From assembly GCF_041601295.1 (NCBI RefSeq), contig NZ_JBFIII010000068.1, positions 1-16,587 of the forward strand: a stretch of 16,587 nt of DNA. Reading direction: 5' to 3'. Shown in pieces: positions 1-7,556 of the stretch. Position numbers and translations under genes: made by a program. The stretch is from Immundisolibacter sp. GTDB lineage: Bacteria > Pseudomonadota > Gammaproteobacteria > Immundisolibacterales > Immundisolibacteraceae. The stretch's first letter is position 1, and every line of letters begins with the position of its first letter. Under the pieces are notes generated by a model. It saw only the letters and a list, made by a program, of their open reading frames with translations, did not search any database and was not told the DNA's origin.

Positions 1-63
1 AAGAGGAACTGACGGGTCGCTCGACCAGCCGAGGAGACCACCAGACAGAGTTCTCGCCCCTAT

Positions 64-810
64 TCACTTCCGGCGCCATACATTCTCCTGAATCTCATCT
101 GCGGTAACATCACGGAAAGAGCGGTTTAAAGAATCACGCGCCACATCGAACCAACCCCACACGTCGTCTCCAACAGGACCTTGCGCTACAAGCTCTAATA
201 TTAATACAGACGTATCGTCTGCCTTGTTGCCATGTTTTATATTAATCACAACCTTACCCATATCCCCGGGTAGCTGGAAGTGACCTGTCCACGCAATTGC
301 CAAAGGATTGGCAAGGATTGACTCGCTATCCGCATTCCAACAGATGTGGCGGAACACTTTCGATAGATCGCCCAATGAATTCCATCCACTTCCTTGGTCA
401 ATTTGATTCACATATCTGAGCTCACAGGCAGTTGGGACTGGAACTCCGAGATTGTATTCAGATAGAAAATCGCTAAAATTGGCGTAAAGCTCTCGAAACT
501 TATCCTTAACTTTCGGGTATCGAGGGTAATCGGCGAAGTCGGGGTCCTTCCTCCAGTTAAGAATGAACCGATTGTTTTGCATTTGAATAAGAAATGGCTC
601 ACCCAGGAGCCAGACCCGAGGCAACGGAATACCTGCAATGATCTGGAAATCCCCAAGCGGCGGAGCCTGCTCACATCGAGGGAAGCTCTCAACCAAGCGA
701 GACCAGAACAGCCCAAAGTGAGGCGCACGAAATGCGTCCAGTGGTTGAAATTCCAAATCGTAGACAACTTCAATCAGCGGCGGCGCTTCGTAATGAAGTG
801 ACGCTGTCAC
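64..810 (-). CDS. TIGR04255-family protein of unknown function
   Basis: Encodes 248 residues. I recognise the TIGR04255 family, a sporadically distributed group without known function, from the N-terminal PPLIEVVY (residues 10-17), the block LIQMQNNRFILNWR (74-87) and CELRYVNQI (129-137). The length fits the family. There is no signal peptide or membrane segment, so it is probably cytoplasmic. The start is GTG at 810, chosen because AGGAG lies 6 bases upstream (817-821). A weak -10-like TATATT lies at 845-850, with no convincing -35. Codons are visibly richer in A/T than in all other genes here (many AAT, ATT, TTT and AAA), which suggests transfer from another source. It lies just beyond the 3' end of tRNA-Lys, a common place for accessory DNA. 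Family assignment is from memory of the motifs; no function is claimed. Confidence 0.8.
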   Translation of the reverse strand: MTASLHYEAPPLIEVVYDLEFQPLDAFRAPHFGLFWSRLVESFPRCEQAPPLGDFQIIAGIPLPRVWLLGEPFLIQMQNNRFILNWRKDPDFADYPRYPKVKDKFRELYANFSDFLSEYNLGVPVPTACELRYVNQIDQGSGWNSLGDLSKVFRHICWNADSESILANPLAIAWTGHFQLPGDMGKVVINIKHGNKADDTSVLILELVAQGPVGDDVWGWFDVARDSLNRSFRDVTADEIQENVWRRK

Positions 811-816
811 TATCGT

Positions 817-821
817 CTCCT
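817..821 (-). promoter_or_regulatory. Ribosome binding site fixing the GTG start of the TIGR04255 gene
   Basis: AGGAG on the minus strand, 6 bases before the GTG at 810. No ATG in this frame has a comparable site, so this motif decides the start. Confidence 0.7.
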
Positions 822-946
822 GCAGGTGCGAATCGTTACCTCACAATATATCAACCTTAGGATGAAATTGGCCCCTTTCATGAACACGGGCTCCAGATTT
901 CCGAGAAGGCGGTCCGCGCCACTAATTTTTGAACGACGCCCGCAAC

Positions 947-964
947 GTGACACAACAGTGACAC
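947..964. repeat. Direct repeat GTGACAC-AACA-GTGACAC
   Basis: Two exact copies of the 7-mer GTGACAC (947-953 and 958-964) are separated by AACA, giving an 11-base repeat period, about one helical turn. They sit in the roughly 200-base non-coding gap between the TIGR04255 gene and tRNA-Lys. Same-face spacing is typical of tandem protein-binding half-sites, so an operator is possible, but chance cannot be excluded. Apart from this and a weak -10-like hexamer, I see nothing else in the gap 811-1009. Confidence 0.35.
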
Positions 965-1009
965 CACTCTTCATTGTCCTAGTGTGAAACTGTAACTCAT
1001 TGAAAAATA

Positions 1010-1085
1010 TGGTGGGCCGTCAGGGAATCGAACCCTGGACACGCGGATTAAAAGTCCGCTGCTCTACCGACTGAGCTAACGGCCC
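1010..1085 (-). tRNA. tRNA-Lys (anticodon TTT)
   Basis: A complete 76-base tRNA with genome-encoded CCA. The acceptor strands GGGCCGT and ACGGCCC pair fully. The D arm starts TAGCTCAG, the anticodon loop is CTTTTAA with anticodon TTT at 1052-1050, and the T arm holds GGTTCGAATCC. Discriminator A is followed by CCA at 1012-1010. It begins 19 bases after the queC stop, so it is probably transcribed with queC or from a promoter inside it. Five T's a few bases after CCA may help termination. The queC-tRNA-Lys order matches what I recall of Pseudomonas genomes. Confidence 0.97.
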
Positions 1086-1104
1086 GGCGGAACAAAACGC
1101 TCCC

Positions 1105-1782
1105 TCAGGCAAAAAAGTAAACCGTAGGATCGGGCACGCCGGCGGCGCTGAATCCCTGTGCCCGTAAATGGCAGGCGTCGCAGTGGCCACAGGCGCGGCC
1201 GAGCGGGTCGGCATTATAACAAGACACTGTCAGCCCATAATCGACGCCCAGTTCCAGCCCGCGGCGGATGATGTCGGCCTTGGCAAGGTGTAGCAACGGC
1301 GCTTCGATACGGGGGGCATGGCCTTCCACGCCCGCCCTGGTGGCGACCGCGGCCAGGGCGCGAAACGCGTCGATGTAGGCCGGCCTACAGTCTGGATAGC
1401 CAGAGTAGTCAACGGCGTTCACGCCTACAAAGATCGCCTGTGCCGCCAGCACCTCGGCATAGCCGAGTGCGATTGCCAGAAACACCGTGTTGCGCGCCGG
1501 CACGTAGGTGATGGGGATGCCGGCACTGGGCGCGGACGGCACCGCGATGCTGCTGTCGGTGAGCGCCGAGCCACCGATGGCGTCCAGATTCACCGACACC
1601 GTTCGCTGGCTCAACGCACCGCCCGCCACAGCCACCCGCGCTGCGGCGATAAGTTCCGCGCCGTGGCGCTGGCCATAGTTAATGCTCAGTGCGTGGCAGT
1701 CATAGCCATCAGCGCGAGCCATTGCGAGCACCGTCGCGGAATCGAGCCCACCGGATAGCAGGACGACGGCTGGTCGTGTCAT
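1105..1782 (-). CDS. queC: 7-cyano-7-deazaguanine (preQ0) synthase QueC
   Basis: Encodes 225 residues, close to the family's usual length of about 230. QueC is a cytoplasmic ATP-dependent enzyme that converts 7-carboxy-7-deazaguanine and ammonia to preQ0, the precursor of queuosine in tRNA. The PP-loop SGGLDSAT lies near the N-terminus (about residues 10-17). Four zinc-binding cysteines are seen at C188, C198, C201 and C204 (SCYNADPLGRACGHCDAC). The start is ATG at 1782, which overlaps the queE stop as ATGA; a GTG seven codons upstream has no support. The overlap implies translational coupling with QueE, which makes the substrate of QueC. Confidence 0.97.
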   Translation of the reverse strand: MTRPAVVLLSGGLDSATVLAMARADGYDCHALSINYGQRHGAELIAAARVAVAGGALSQRTVSVNLDAIGGSALTDSSIAVPSAPSAGIPITYVPARNTVFLAIALGYAEVLAAQAIFVGVNAVDYSGYPDCRPAYIDAFRALAAVATRAGVEGHAPRIEAPLLHLAKADIIRRGLELGVDYGLTVSCYNADPLGRACGHCDACHLRAQGFSAAGVPDPTVYFFA

Positions 1783-2459
1783 CGCCCGGGCACCTCGCCC
1801 CACAGCAGCTTGTGCAATTGCAGCTGCAAGCGGTACGACAGGCGATCGGCCAGCATCCAGTCGGCGAGCCTGGCAGCCTCAAGCGCGCCGTGCACCGGTG
1901 ACAGCAGCACCGTGGCCCGCTCGCCCAGCCGGTACCGCGCGGCCGTGGCAACCGCCCAGTCATAGTCGGCGCGATCCGCCAATACAAACTTCACCTGGTC
2001 ACCGGGTTTCAAGTGTTCGACATTGGCGTAGCGATTACGGGCGCATTCGCCGGAAGCGGGTGTCTTCAGGTCCAAGACCAGCACCACCCGCCGGTCGACT
2101 TCAGCCACGTCCAGCGCGCCGCTGGTCTCCAGCGACACCTGGTAGCCGGCATCGCACAGGCCCGTCAGCAAATCGAGACACCCGGCCTGGGCCAGTGGCT
2201 CACCGCCGGTCACGGTCACGTGCGAGGCGCCGAAACCTCCGACCTGGGCCATGATCGCGGCAAGCTCCAGATACTCGCCACCGCTGAACGCGTAGGCGGT
2301 ATCGCAGTAACCGCAACGCAGCGGACAGCCGGTTAAGCGCACAAACGCCGTCGGGACGCCAGCCGTCAGCCCCTCGCCCTGAATCGAGTGAAAGATTTCG
2401 GTGATCTTTAGCCGCACCGCTGGCTGAACGGCCTGCGGCGCATGGGTTCCCTGGAGCAT
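1779..2459 (-). CDS. queE: 7-carboxy-7-deazaguanine synthase QueE (radical SAM)
   Basis: Encodes 226 residues. QueE is the radical S-adenosylmethionine enzyme that turns 6-carboxy-tetrahydropterin into 7-carboxy-7-deazaguanine, the step before QueC. The cluster-binding cysteines form CPLRCGYC (C45, C49, C52; CxxxCxxC). Upstream is the family signature ITEIFHSIQGEG, then GGEPLAQ and LDLKTPASGE, and the C-terminal RLQLQLHKLLWG typical of QueE. The ATG at 2459 is chosen, but no good ribosome binding site precedes it. A GTG about 15 codons inside would give the shorter N-terminus usual for the family. The other pathway genes (folE, queD) are not in the window. It follows cpoB by 22 bases. Confidence 0.96.
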   Translation of the reverse strand: MLQGTHAPQAVQPAVRLKITEIFHSIQGEGLTAGVPTAFVRLTGCPLRCGYCDTAYAFSGGEYLELAAIMAQVGGFGASHVTVTGGEPLAQAGCLDLLTGLCDAGYQVSLETSGALDVAEVDRRVVLVLDLKTPASGECARNRYANVEHLKPGDQVKFVLADRADYDWAVATAARYRLGERATVLLSPVHGALEAARLADWMLADRLSYRLQLQLHKLLWGEVPGR

Positions 2460-2481
2460 TGCCAATCGGCCGCAGGGCGGC

Positions 2482-3414
2482 TCAGATGCCCTCTTCCTGC
2501 ATTCGACGCAGGCGGTTTTCAGCCAGGCGCGCCGCCGGGCTGTTGGGCCAGGTGGTTTTCAGGCTGTCCAGTGTCTGACGGGCGGCAGAAAACTCGCGCC
2601 GTTCGTACTGGATGTAACCAACCTTCAGCAAGGCATCGGCCGCTTTGGGTGATTGTGGGTACTCGGCCGCGACGCGCTGGAATTCCGCCAACGCACGGTC
2701 GAACTGCCGGGTGACGTAATACGCTTCGCCAATCCAGTATTGGGCGTTATCCGACAGAGCACCGCCCGGATACTGTGAGAGTTGCGCCTGAAAGCCGGTG
2801 ATGGCCTCGTCGTAACGCCCGATTCTGAGCAGGTCCGAGGCCGCCCTGTAGGCTTCCTGCTCGCCCGCGTTGACGCCGGGCGCCACAGCGACCGCCGCCG
2901 ACCCCGGTTGCTGTGCCGGCGGCATGATTTCCTGCCCCTGGGTTGGAGTAGGCGCATTGATCGGGCGCTCCACCGGCGCCGCATCAGCCGCGGGCGGCGC
3001 TGGCGGTGGGGTCTCGCTGCCAGCAGCGAGCTGCGGGGAGGATGGTTGCGCAACGGGGGGGGCAGTACCTGTTTGCGGTGGCCTGGGGACAGCCGTACCG
3101 CCCGACTCCAGTGCGCTCAAACGACCGTCGAGATCCAGATAAAACTCGCGCTGCCGCTTCTGCAGTTGCTGCACCTGGTTGGCACTCTCCTCCACCATGC
3201 CGCGCAGCTGGCGCAATTCCGCCTGCATCTGCTGCAGCTGGATGACCAGCTGCGCCTGGCTTTGGCTGCCGCCACTACTCGCCGCGCCTACGGCCTGCTC
3301 CACCGCGCTCAGGCGCTGGTCGAAATCCATGGCGCGGGGCGCGGCCACCGCCCCACCAGCCATGGTCAATAACAGGGCAAAGGCGCCGCCGGTGCGGCCG
3401 GAACATAAGCGCAT
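2482..3414 (-). CDS. cpoB: Cell division coordinator CpoB (YbgF), periplasmic TPR protein
   Basis: Encodes 310 residues, longer than the roughly 260 of E. coli. CpoB is a periplasmic partner of TolA that links outer-membrane constriction with peptidoglycan synthesis by PBP1B. A signal peptide is visible at about residues 1-24, ending AGGAVAA. A Gln/Leu-rich coiled coil with heptads (about 30-105, including VIQLQQMQAELRQLRG) corresponds to the trimerising N-terminal domain. A long Pro/Ala linker follows (about 105-185), and tetratricopeptide repeats fill the C-terminus (YRAASDLLRIGRYDEAI, YWIGEAYYVTRQFDRAL, KVGYIQYERREFSAAR). The long linker explains the extra length. ATG begins 6 bases after the pal stop, the last position of the tol-pal string as in other gammaproteobacteria. 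Confidence 0.95.
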   Translation of the reverse strand: MRLCSGRTGGAFALLLTMAGGAVAAPRAMDFDQRLSAVEQAVGAASSGGSQSQAQLVIQLQQMQAELRQLRGMVEESANQVQQLQKRQREFYLDLDGRLSALESGGTAVPRPPQTGTAPPVAQPSSPQLAAGSETPPPAPPAADAAPVERPINAPTPTQGQEIMPPAQQPGSAAVAVAPGVNAGEQEAYRAASDLLRIGRYDEAITGFQAQLSQYPGGALSDNAQYWIGEAYYVTRQFDRALAEFQRVAAEYPQSPKAADALLKVGYIQYERREFSAARQTLDSLKTTWPNSPAARLAENRLRRMQEEGI

Positions 3415-3420
3415 CCGTAC

Positions 3421-3954
3421 TTACCGGGCCGTGTACACGATTTCCACGCGGCGATTTTGCGACCAGCAGCTTTCGTCATGGCAATCGCTGGCGGGTTTTT
3501 CCTCGCCATAACTGACGGTGGTGATCTGGGTGCCCGAGGCGCCCAAAGCCACCAGCAAGTCGCGCACCGCATTGGAACGGCGCTCGCCAAGCGCAATGTT
3601 GTATTCACGCGAGCCGCGCTCGTCGGTGTGGCCTTCCAGGGTCACCGCCGCGCTCGGGCTGCCGCGCAGGTAACCGGCATGGGCTTCGGCCAGGGAGCGG
3701 TATTCGTCGCTCACGTCGTAACGATCAACGTCGAAATAAATCCGCCGCTGAGACAGGGGGCTGCTCGGGTCATCCAAAGACCCCGCGGCAAAGCCGCTGC
3801 CCGTGCCGGCACCGCTGGTCCCTGCGCCGTTAGCGCCGCTTGCACCGGCACTTGTGGCCGAATCGGCACCAGCTCGCGTGGTCGCTTTCTTGCCGCAGCC
3901 GGTGACTGCAACGGCAGTCAGGGCAATTACGCATACATACAAAAACTTCTTCAT
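3421..3954 (-). CDS. pal: Peptidoglycan-associated lipoprotein Pal
   Basis: Encodes 177 residues. Pal is an outer-membrane lipoprotein that binds peptidoglycan and TolB. The signal peptide MKKFLYVCVIALTAVAV is followed by the lipobox VTGC with the acylated Cys at residue 20. The next residue is Gly, not Asp, so sorting to the outer membrane is expected. A Gly/Ala/Ser-rich linker leads to an OmpA-like domain in the C-terminal two thirds with RIYFDVDRYDVSDEY and GHTDERGSREYNIALGERR, the peptidoglycan-binding signature. The start is ATG at 3954 with GAGGAG 9 bases upstream. It lies 31 bases after tolB, within the Tol-Pal operon. A Cys pair near the C-terminus (DCHDESC) is also present. Confidence 0.97.
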   Translation of the reverse strand: MKKFLYVCVIALTAVAVTGCGKKATTRAGADSATSAGASGANGAGTSGAGTGSGFAAGSLDDPSSPLSQRRIYFDVDRYDVSDEYRSLAEAHAGYLRGSPSAAVTLEGHTDERGSREYNIALGERRSNAVRDLLVALGASGTQITTVSYGEEKPASDCHDESCWSQNRRVEIVYTAR

Positions 3955-3985
3955 GCGCAGAAGCTCCTCGCAAGGGTGGAAGAAT

Positions 3986-5311
3986 CTAAGGGGCAGAACC
4001 AAATGGCGACCAGCCCGGCTCGCGCACCTTGGCCTGGGAGATACCCAGACGCTGGCGTACATTGCCGTCAACCGATACCGTGGCCAGCGCCTCGGCGCCG
4101 CCTGATTTCGTAGTATAGATGATGATCTGACCGTTCGGCGCAAAGCTCGGGGACTCGTCGAGCGGGCCGTCGGTCAATACGTCCAGGCGACGGCTGGCGA
4201 TATCCTGCACGGCGATGCGGTAGCCCCGACCGGCAGCGCCATGCACCATTGCCAGCTTGCGTCCATCCGGCGACACCCTGGCACGAGTGTTGTAATTGCC
4301 CTCGAAGGTCACGCGCATTTCGGCACCACCCGTGGACGGAACGCGGTATATCTGTGGCCCGCCACTGCGGTCCGAGGTGAAGTAAATGTAGCGCCCATCG
4401 GGCGACCAGGTCGGTTCCGTATCGATGGCGTAGTGCTGGGACAACCGCCTTGGTGGGCCGCCAGCAAGATCCATGACGTAGATGTCGGGGTTGCCGTCCT
4501 TGGACAAGACCATGGCAATACGGTGGCCATCCGGGGAAAATGCCGGGGCCCCGTTCAGGCCCGGAAACGACGACACCAACTGGCGAACGCCCGTGCTCAC
4601 ATCCTGGCGAAAGATGGCCGCCCTGCGGTTGCTGTAGGTCGCATAGGCCACGAAGCGGCCGTCCGCAGACCAGGCCGGCGACAGGACCGGCTCCTGCGTA
4701 CGCAAGACGGTGACCGGATTGTGGCCATCAGCATCGGCCACCTGCAACTCATAGTTGTTGCCAACCTGCGTCACATAAGTCACGCGGGTGCTGAAAACGC
4801 CGCGCACACCCGTGATGGCCTCGTAGATGAGATCGGCGATATGGTGGGCAAGGCGCCGCCTGTTGGCGGGCGCCACCCCGGCAAAACGGGCGCCGGTCAT
4901 ACGCTGGCCAGTCGCGACGTTGAACAGCTCAAACTCCACATCGGCCTTTCCATCCAGCCCCGGCAGAACGCGACCTATCGTGACGTACTGGGCCATAACC
5001 AGCTGCCAGTCCCGAAAATCCACCTGCGTGGCCTCGGTCGGTCGCGACACCATCTGATCATCCGGCACCAGACGGAACTGGCCGGAGCGGCCGAGGTCCG
5101 CCCCAATAACTGCGTGGATGGCATCCGCACCTGCGCTATCGCCGCCGTAGGGCACTACCGCAATGGGGATAGTCTGCGCCGCGCCCTGGGTGATCTCGAT
5201 CCGAAGTTCTGCGCGCGCGGTGCCGGCAAGCAGTACCAGCAACAGGCCTAACAGCCCGAGCTCAACCCATTTCGGCTTTGAATACAAAAATGAAATTTCG
5301 GAAGTGTTCAT
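3986..5311 (-). CDS. tolB: Tol-Pal system beta-propeller protein TolB
   Basis: Encodes 441 residues. TolB is a periplasmic protein that binds Pal and is recruited by TolA. After the signal peptide (hydrophobic core LGLLLVLLAG, cleavage expected after TARA at about residue 34), residues 35-180 form the N-terminal domain. Propeller repeats follow, with several copies of the type SPDGxxIxxxS/T (AWSADGRFVAYAT, AFSPDGHRIAMV, TWSPDGRYIYFTSDRSG, VSPDGRKLAMV, FAPNGQIIIYT). The ATG at 5311 lies inside the end of tolA, giving an overlap of 50 bases, with a moderate AGG 8 bases upstream. An in-frame TTG at 5287 would give a shorter, more usual signal peptide beginning YSKPKW. The n-region from the ATG is long and contains Glu. 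Confidence 0.95.
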   Translation of the reverse strand: MNTSEISFLYSKPKWVELGLLGLLLVLLAGTARAELRIEITQGAAQTIPIAVVPYGGDSAGADAIHAVIGADLGRSGQFRLVPDDQMVSRPTEATQVDFRDWQLVMAQYVTIGRVLPGLDGKADVEFELFNVATGQRMTGARFAGVAPANRRRLAHHIADLIYEAITGVRGVFSTRVTYVTQVGNNYELQVADADGHNPVTVLRTQEPVLSPAWSADGRFVAYATYSNRRAAIFRQDVSTGVRQLVSSFPGLNGAPAFSPDGHRIAMVLSKDGNPDIYVMDLAGGPPRRLSQHYAIDTEPTWSPDGRYIYFTSDRSGGPQIYRVPSTGGAEMRVTFEGNYNTRARVSPDGRKLAMVHGAAGRGYRIAVQDIASRRLDVLTDGPLDESPSFAPNGQIIIYTTKSGGAEALATVSVDGNVRQRLGISQAKVREPGWSPFGSAP

Positions 5312-6242
5312 TGAACAACCTAACGTCTGTGGGAACCTGTAAGGGCGATGCCGCCGTGACTGCCTCCTGCACCGAATCGATAAACACCGGGGCGTCGCCA
5401 CAACTGACGACCTGCACGCTGATGACCTCGCCGCTGGGCAGCAGTTTGACCCGCACATCACATTGCAGGCCAGGCGGCCAGTTCATTGGCTTGCGCCAAC
5501 GCGCCTGAACCTGGCGCTGAATCGCGGCGACATAGCCGCTGATCTGATTCGCCTGGTCGGCGCTGGCAGCCGCCTGGGCGGCCGCTGCATTGGCAACCGC
5601 TGCCTTGTCAGCCGCGGCCTTGTCGGCGGCCGCTTTTGACGCCGCGGCCCGCTCCGCCGCCGCTTTGTCGGCAGCTGCCTTGGACGCGGCTGCCTTAGCC
5701 GCGGCGGCTTTCTCGGCCGCCGCCTTGGTCGCTTGCGCGCGTTGACTGGCGGCTTCGGCATCCGCCTGACGCTTGGCTTGCGCGGCCTTCTCGGCGGCGG
5801 CGCGCGCAGCGGCGTCCGCCAGCTGCTTGGCCTGTGCTGCTTTCTGGGCCTCGGCACGCTGCTGTTTGACTTGTTCGGCGGCCCGCTGGGCAGCTGCCTC
5901 GGCCGCTTGTCGCTCTCGTGTAGCGGTTTGCGCGCGCTCTTGCTCCTGCGCGCGTTGACGCTGGAGTTCTTCGATTCGCCGCTCCTCGGCCGCCGCCTTG
6001 CTATGACGATCGCGCTGCGCCTGGGCACTGGCGCGTTCAGCTGCTTCCACTTCGGCGCGCGCCGCATCAAGAGCTGCCGGGTCGATCACTTCGGCTTCGA
6101 TAGGCTGGCCGGCTGGGCGTGCCGGCTCGGGGTTCCACCATTCGATACCCACGGTCAGCAAAAGTATCAGTACCACATGCAGCAGCACCGCCCACAGTAA
6201 AGGCCGCGACAGGCCCATCTTGGAACTACGCCGCGTCACCAT
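5262..6242 (-). CDS. tolA: Tol-Pal system protein TolA
   Basis: Encodes 326 residues. TolA bridges the inner-membrane TolQ-TolR motor and TolB/Pal. Domain I is a single N-terminal membrane segment (about residues 15-33, PLLWAVLLHVVLILLLTVGI). The His at position 22 matches the His of the E. coli SxxxH motif, with Ala in the Ser position. Domain II (about 55-230) is a very long Ala/Lys/Glu/Gln-rich helix with near-repeats such as KAAADKAAAERAAASKAAAD. Domain III (about 230-326) is globular, with two cysteines (LQCDVRV and VVSCGDA) expected to form a disulfide, and the end FRNFIFVFKAE. ATG starts 4 bases after the tolR stop, and the 3' end overlaps tolB by 50 bases. Confidence 0.95.
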   Translation of the reverse strand: MVTRRSSKMGLSRPLLWAVLLHVVLILLLTVGIEWWNPEPARPAGQPIEAEVIDPAALDAARAEVEAAERASAQAQRDRHSKAAAEERRIEELQRQRAQEQERAQTATRERQAAEAAAQRAAEQVKQQRAEAQKAAQAKQLADAAARAAAEKAAQAKRQADAEAASQRAQATKAAAEKAAAAKAAASKAAADKAAAERAAASKAAADKAAADKAAVANAAAAQAAASADQANQISGYVAAIQRQVQARWRKPMNWPPGLQCDVRVKLLPSGEVISVQVVSCGDAPVFIDSVQEAVTAASPLQVPTDVRLFNEHFRNFIFVFKAEMG

Positions 6243-6246
6243 GGAG

Positions 6247-6687
6247 TCAATCAGTCACCTGGGTTATCAAACCTACCTTCTTCGCACCGGCTTGCTGCAG
6301 AAGCGCCATTGCCTCAATGACCGACTGATAGGGCACCGCCTTGTCGCCACGCACCACGACCGGCGCATCGGGATCCTTGTCCAGCGCTACCCGGGTCAGG
6401 GCCACCAGGCGCGCCGCATCCTCCGGCTTGCCGGGCTCGCTGCGATACGTCTTGAAATCGAAGTAGAACCTGCCGTCCCGGTCCACTGTCACCTGGACCG
6501 GGGTTTGTTGCTCGGCAGGAATTTCCTGGCCCTTGGTCTGCGGCAGGTCAACCTTCACGCCCTGCTCCAGCAACGGCGTTGTGATCATGAAGATGATCAG
6601 CAGCACCAGCATCACATCGATATAGGGCACGACGTTGATTTCCGCCATCACCCGGCTGCGCCGACGCCGACCTTGTGCCTGTGCCAC
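6247..6687 (-). CDS. tolR: Tol-Pal system protein TolR (ExbD family)
   Basis: Encodes 146 residues. TolR is an inner-membrane protein with one membrane segment that, with TolQ, uses the proton gradient to energise TolA. After the basic stretch QGRRRRSR comes AEINVVPYIDVMLVLLIIFMIT, in which Asp24 is the proton-relay residue conserved in TolR and ExbD. The rest is the periplasmic domain. The start is GTG at 6687, because the basic N-terminus matches the family; an ATG 13 codons in would remove it. It starts 5 bases after the tolQ stop and has no clear ribosome binding site, so coupling to tolQ translation is likely. Confidence 0.95.
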   Translation of the reverse strand: MAQAQGRRRRSRVMAEINVVPYIDVMLVLLIIFMITTPLLEQGVKVDLPQTKGQEIPAEQQTPVQVTVDRDGRFYFDFKTYRSEPGKPEDAARLVALTRVALDKDPDAPVVVRGDKAVPYQSVIEAMALLQQAGAKKVGLITQVTD

Positions 6688-6692
6688 GGCGT

Positions 6693-7409
6693 TTAGCGCG
6701 CCGCCGCCGCGCCGCGTTGGCCTAAACCGGCACGAAATGCGTGCGCCTGGCGTTGCAGCAGGCTCATAAACTCCTCAATAAACGCCTCATACTGGCCAGC
6801 ACGATGCTCCACTTCGGCAGCGAAGCGGTTATAGGCAATCACCGCCGGAATGGCGGCAAACAGTCCCATCGCCGTCGCGACCAGGGCTTCGGAGATGGCC
6901 GGCGCCACCAGCGCAAGCGTGGGCTGGCCGGTCGAACCGAGTGCCTGAAAGGCCGCCATGATGCCCCACACGGTGCCGAACAAACCGATGTAAGGACTGA
7001 TCGATCCGATCGTGGCCAGGTATGGCAGGTGCTCGTCGAGCGCCTCCATCTCGCGCGACATGCCGGCCCGCATCCCGCGCTGGGCGGAGTCGAGCGCGGC
7101 TTCTATCGGCAGATGCGACTGCTCGTACAGGTGCCGGAATTCCTTGTAGCCGCCGATGAATACCCCCTCCACGCTGCCAGGCGGGTACACGCTACTGGCC
7201 GCTACGCGGTAGAGCTCCTCCATGTCCCGGCCGGACCAGAAACGGCGCTCGAAGCCTTCGATGGCGGTCGCGACCTGAGCGAAAGCTCGCCGCTTTCGCA
7301 ACATGATGGTCCAGGACAGCACCGAGGCCGCCAGCAGGATCAGCATCACCATTTTGACGACCGGGCCGGCGCCAAGAATGAGGTGGGTAATCGACAACTC
7401 GTTGGCCAA
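6693..7409 (-). CDS. tolQ: Tol-Pal system protein TolQ (ExbB/MotA family)
   Basis: Encodes 238 residues from the chosen TTG. TolQ is an inner-membrane protein with three membrane segments that forms the motor channel with TolR. Seen are a first segment (VVKMVMLILLAASVLSW), the loop with RRFWSGRDMEELYR, and the paired segments ISPYIGLFGTVWGIMAAF and EALVATAMGLFAAIPAVIAYN, both conserved in TolQ/ExbB. The TTG at 7409 has GGAG exactly 6 bases upstream (7416-7419) and gives the family-like N-terminus NELSITHLIL. A GTG at 7436 would add nine residues, but its AGGGA lies about 11 bases away. The gene follows ruvB directly; ybgC, the usual first gene of this operon, is absent. Confidence 0.93.
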   Translation of the reverse strand: MANELSITHLILGAGPVVKMVMLILLAASVLSWTIMLRKRRAFAQVATAIEGFERRFWSGRDMEELYRVAASSVYPPGSVEGVFIGGYKEFRHLYEQSHLPIEAALDSAQRGMRAGMSREMEALDEHLPYLATIGSISPYIGLFGTVWGIMAAFQALGSTGQPTLALVAPAISEALVATAMGLFAAIPAVIAYNRFAAEVEHRAGQYEAFIEEFMSLLQRQAHAFRAGLGQRGAAAAR

Positions 7410-7556
7410 GCAAGGCTCCGCGGGAAAAATCGCCACAACACAATCGGTCCCTGGCGGGGACCCGACCCGATTGTTGGCTAAGACAGTAATCGTGACGCGG
7501 AATTCTAACAGTCGGCGGGGCTCGAGCCCGTGGCAACTTGCCGCTGGGCAGGACGG
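7410..7556. other. Non-coding gap between ruvB and tolQ, where ybgC is expected
   Basis: About 147 bases without a supportable gene. It holds a perfect 12-base palindrome GGGCTCGAGCCC (7518-7529) and an 11-base one, GGCAACTTGCC (7532-7542). Neither is followed by a T-run on the minus strand, so they are not convincing terminators. A promoter for tolQRAB-pal could lie here; AT-richer hexamers such as TAGAAT occur on the minus strand, but no good -35/-10 pair is visible. No remnant of a YbgC thioesterase reading frame was recognised. Confidence 0.6.

Noticed and set aside
1..63. Small inverted repeat GGTCG-CT-CGACC downstream of the TIGR04255 gene as a terminator
   Set aside because: Only a 5-pair stem with a two-base loop and no T-run in the right direction.
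1010..1085. tRNA-Lys as a proven attachment site
   Set aside because: No second copy of the tRNA 3' end and no integrase occur in the window, so this stays a hypothesis.
4241..5251. A 336-codon plus-strand frame opposite tolB
   Set aside because: A shadow of the tolB propeller repeats, with no family features.
5483..6070. An Arg/Pro-rich 195-codon minus-strand frame inside tolA
   Set aside because: It is the shifted reading of the Ala/Lys repeat codons of TolA domain II, not a separate protein.
7518..7529. Palindrome GGGCTCGAGCCC as a terminator after ruvB
   Set aside because: No loop bases and no T-run follow on the minus strand; kept only as a possible regulatory or chance site.
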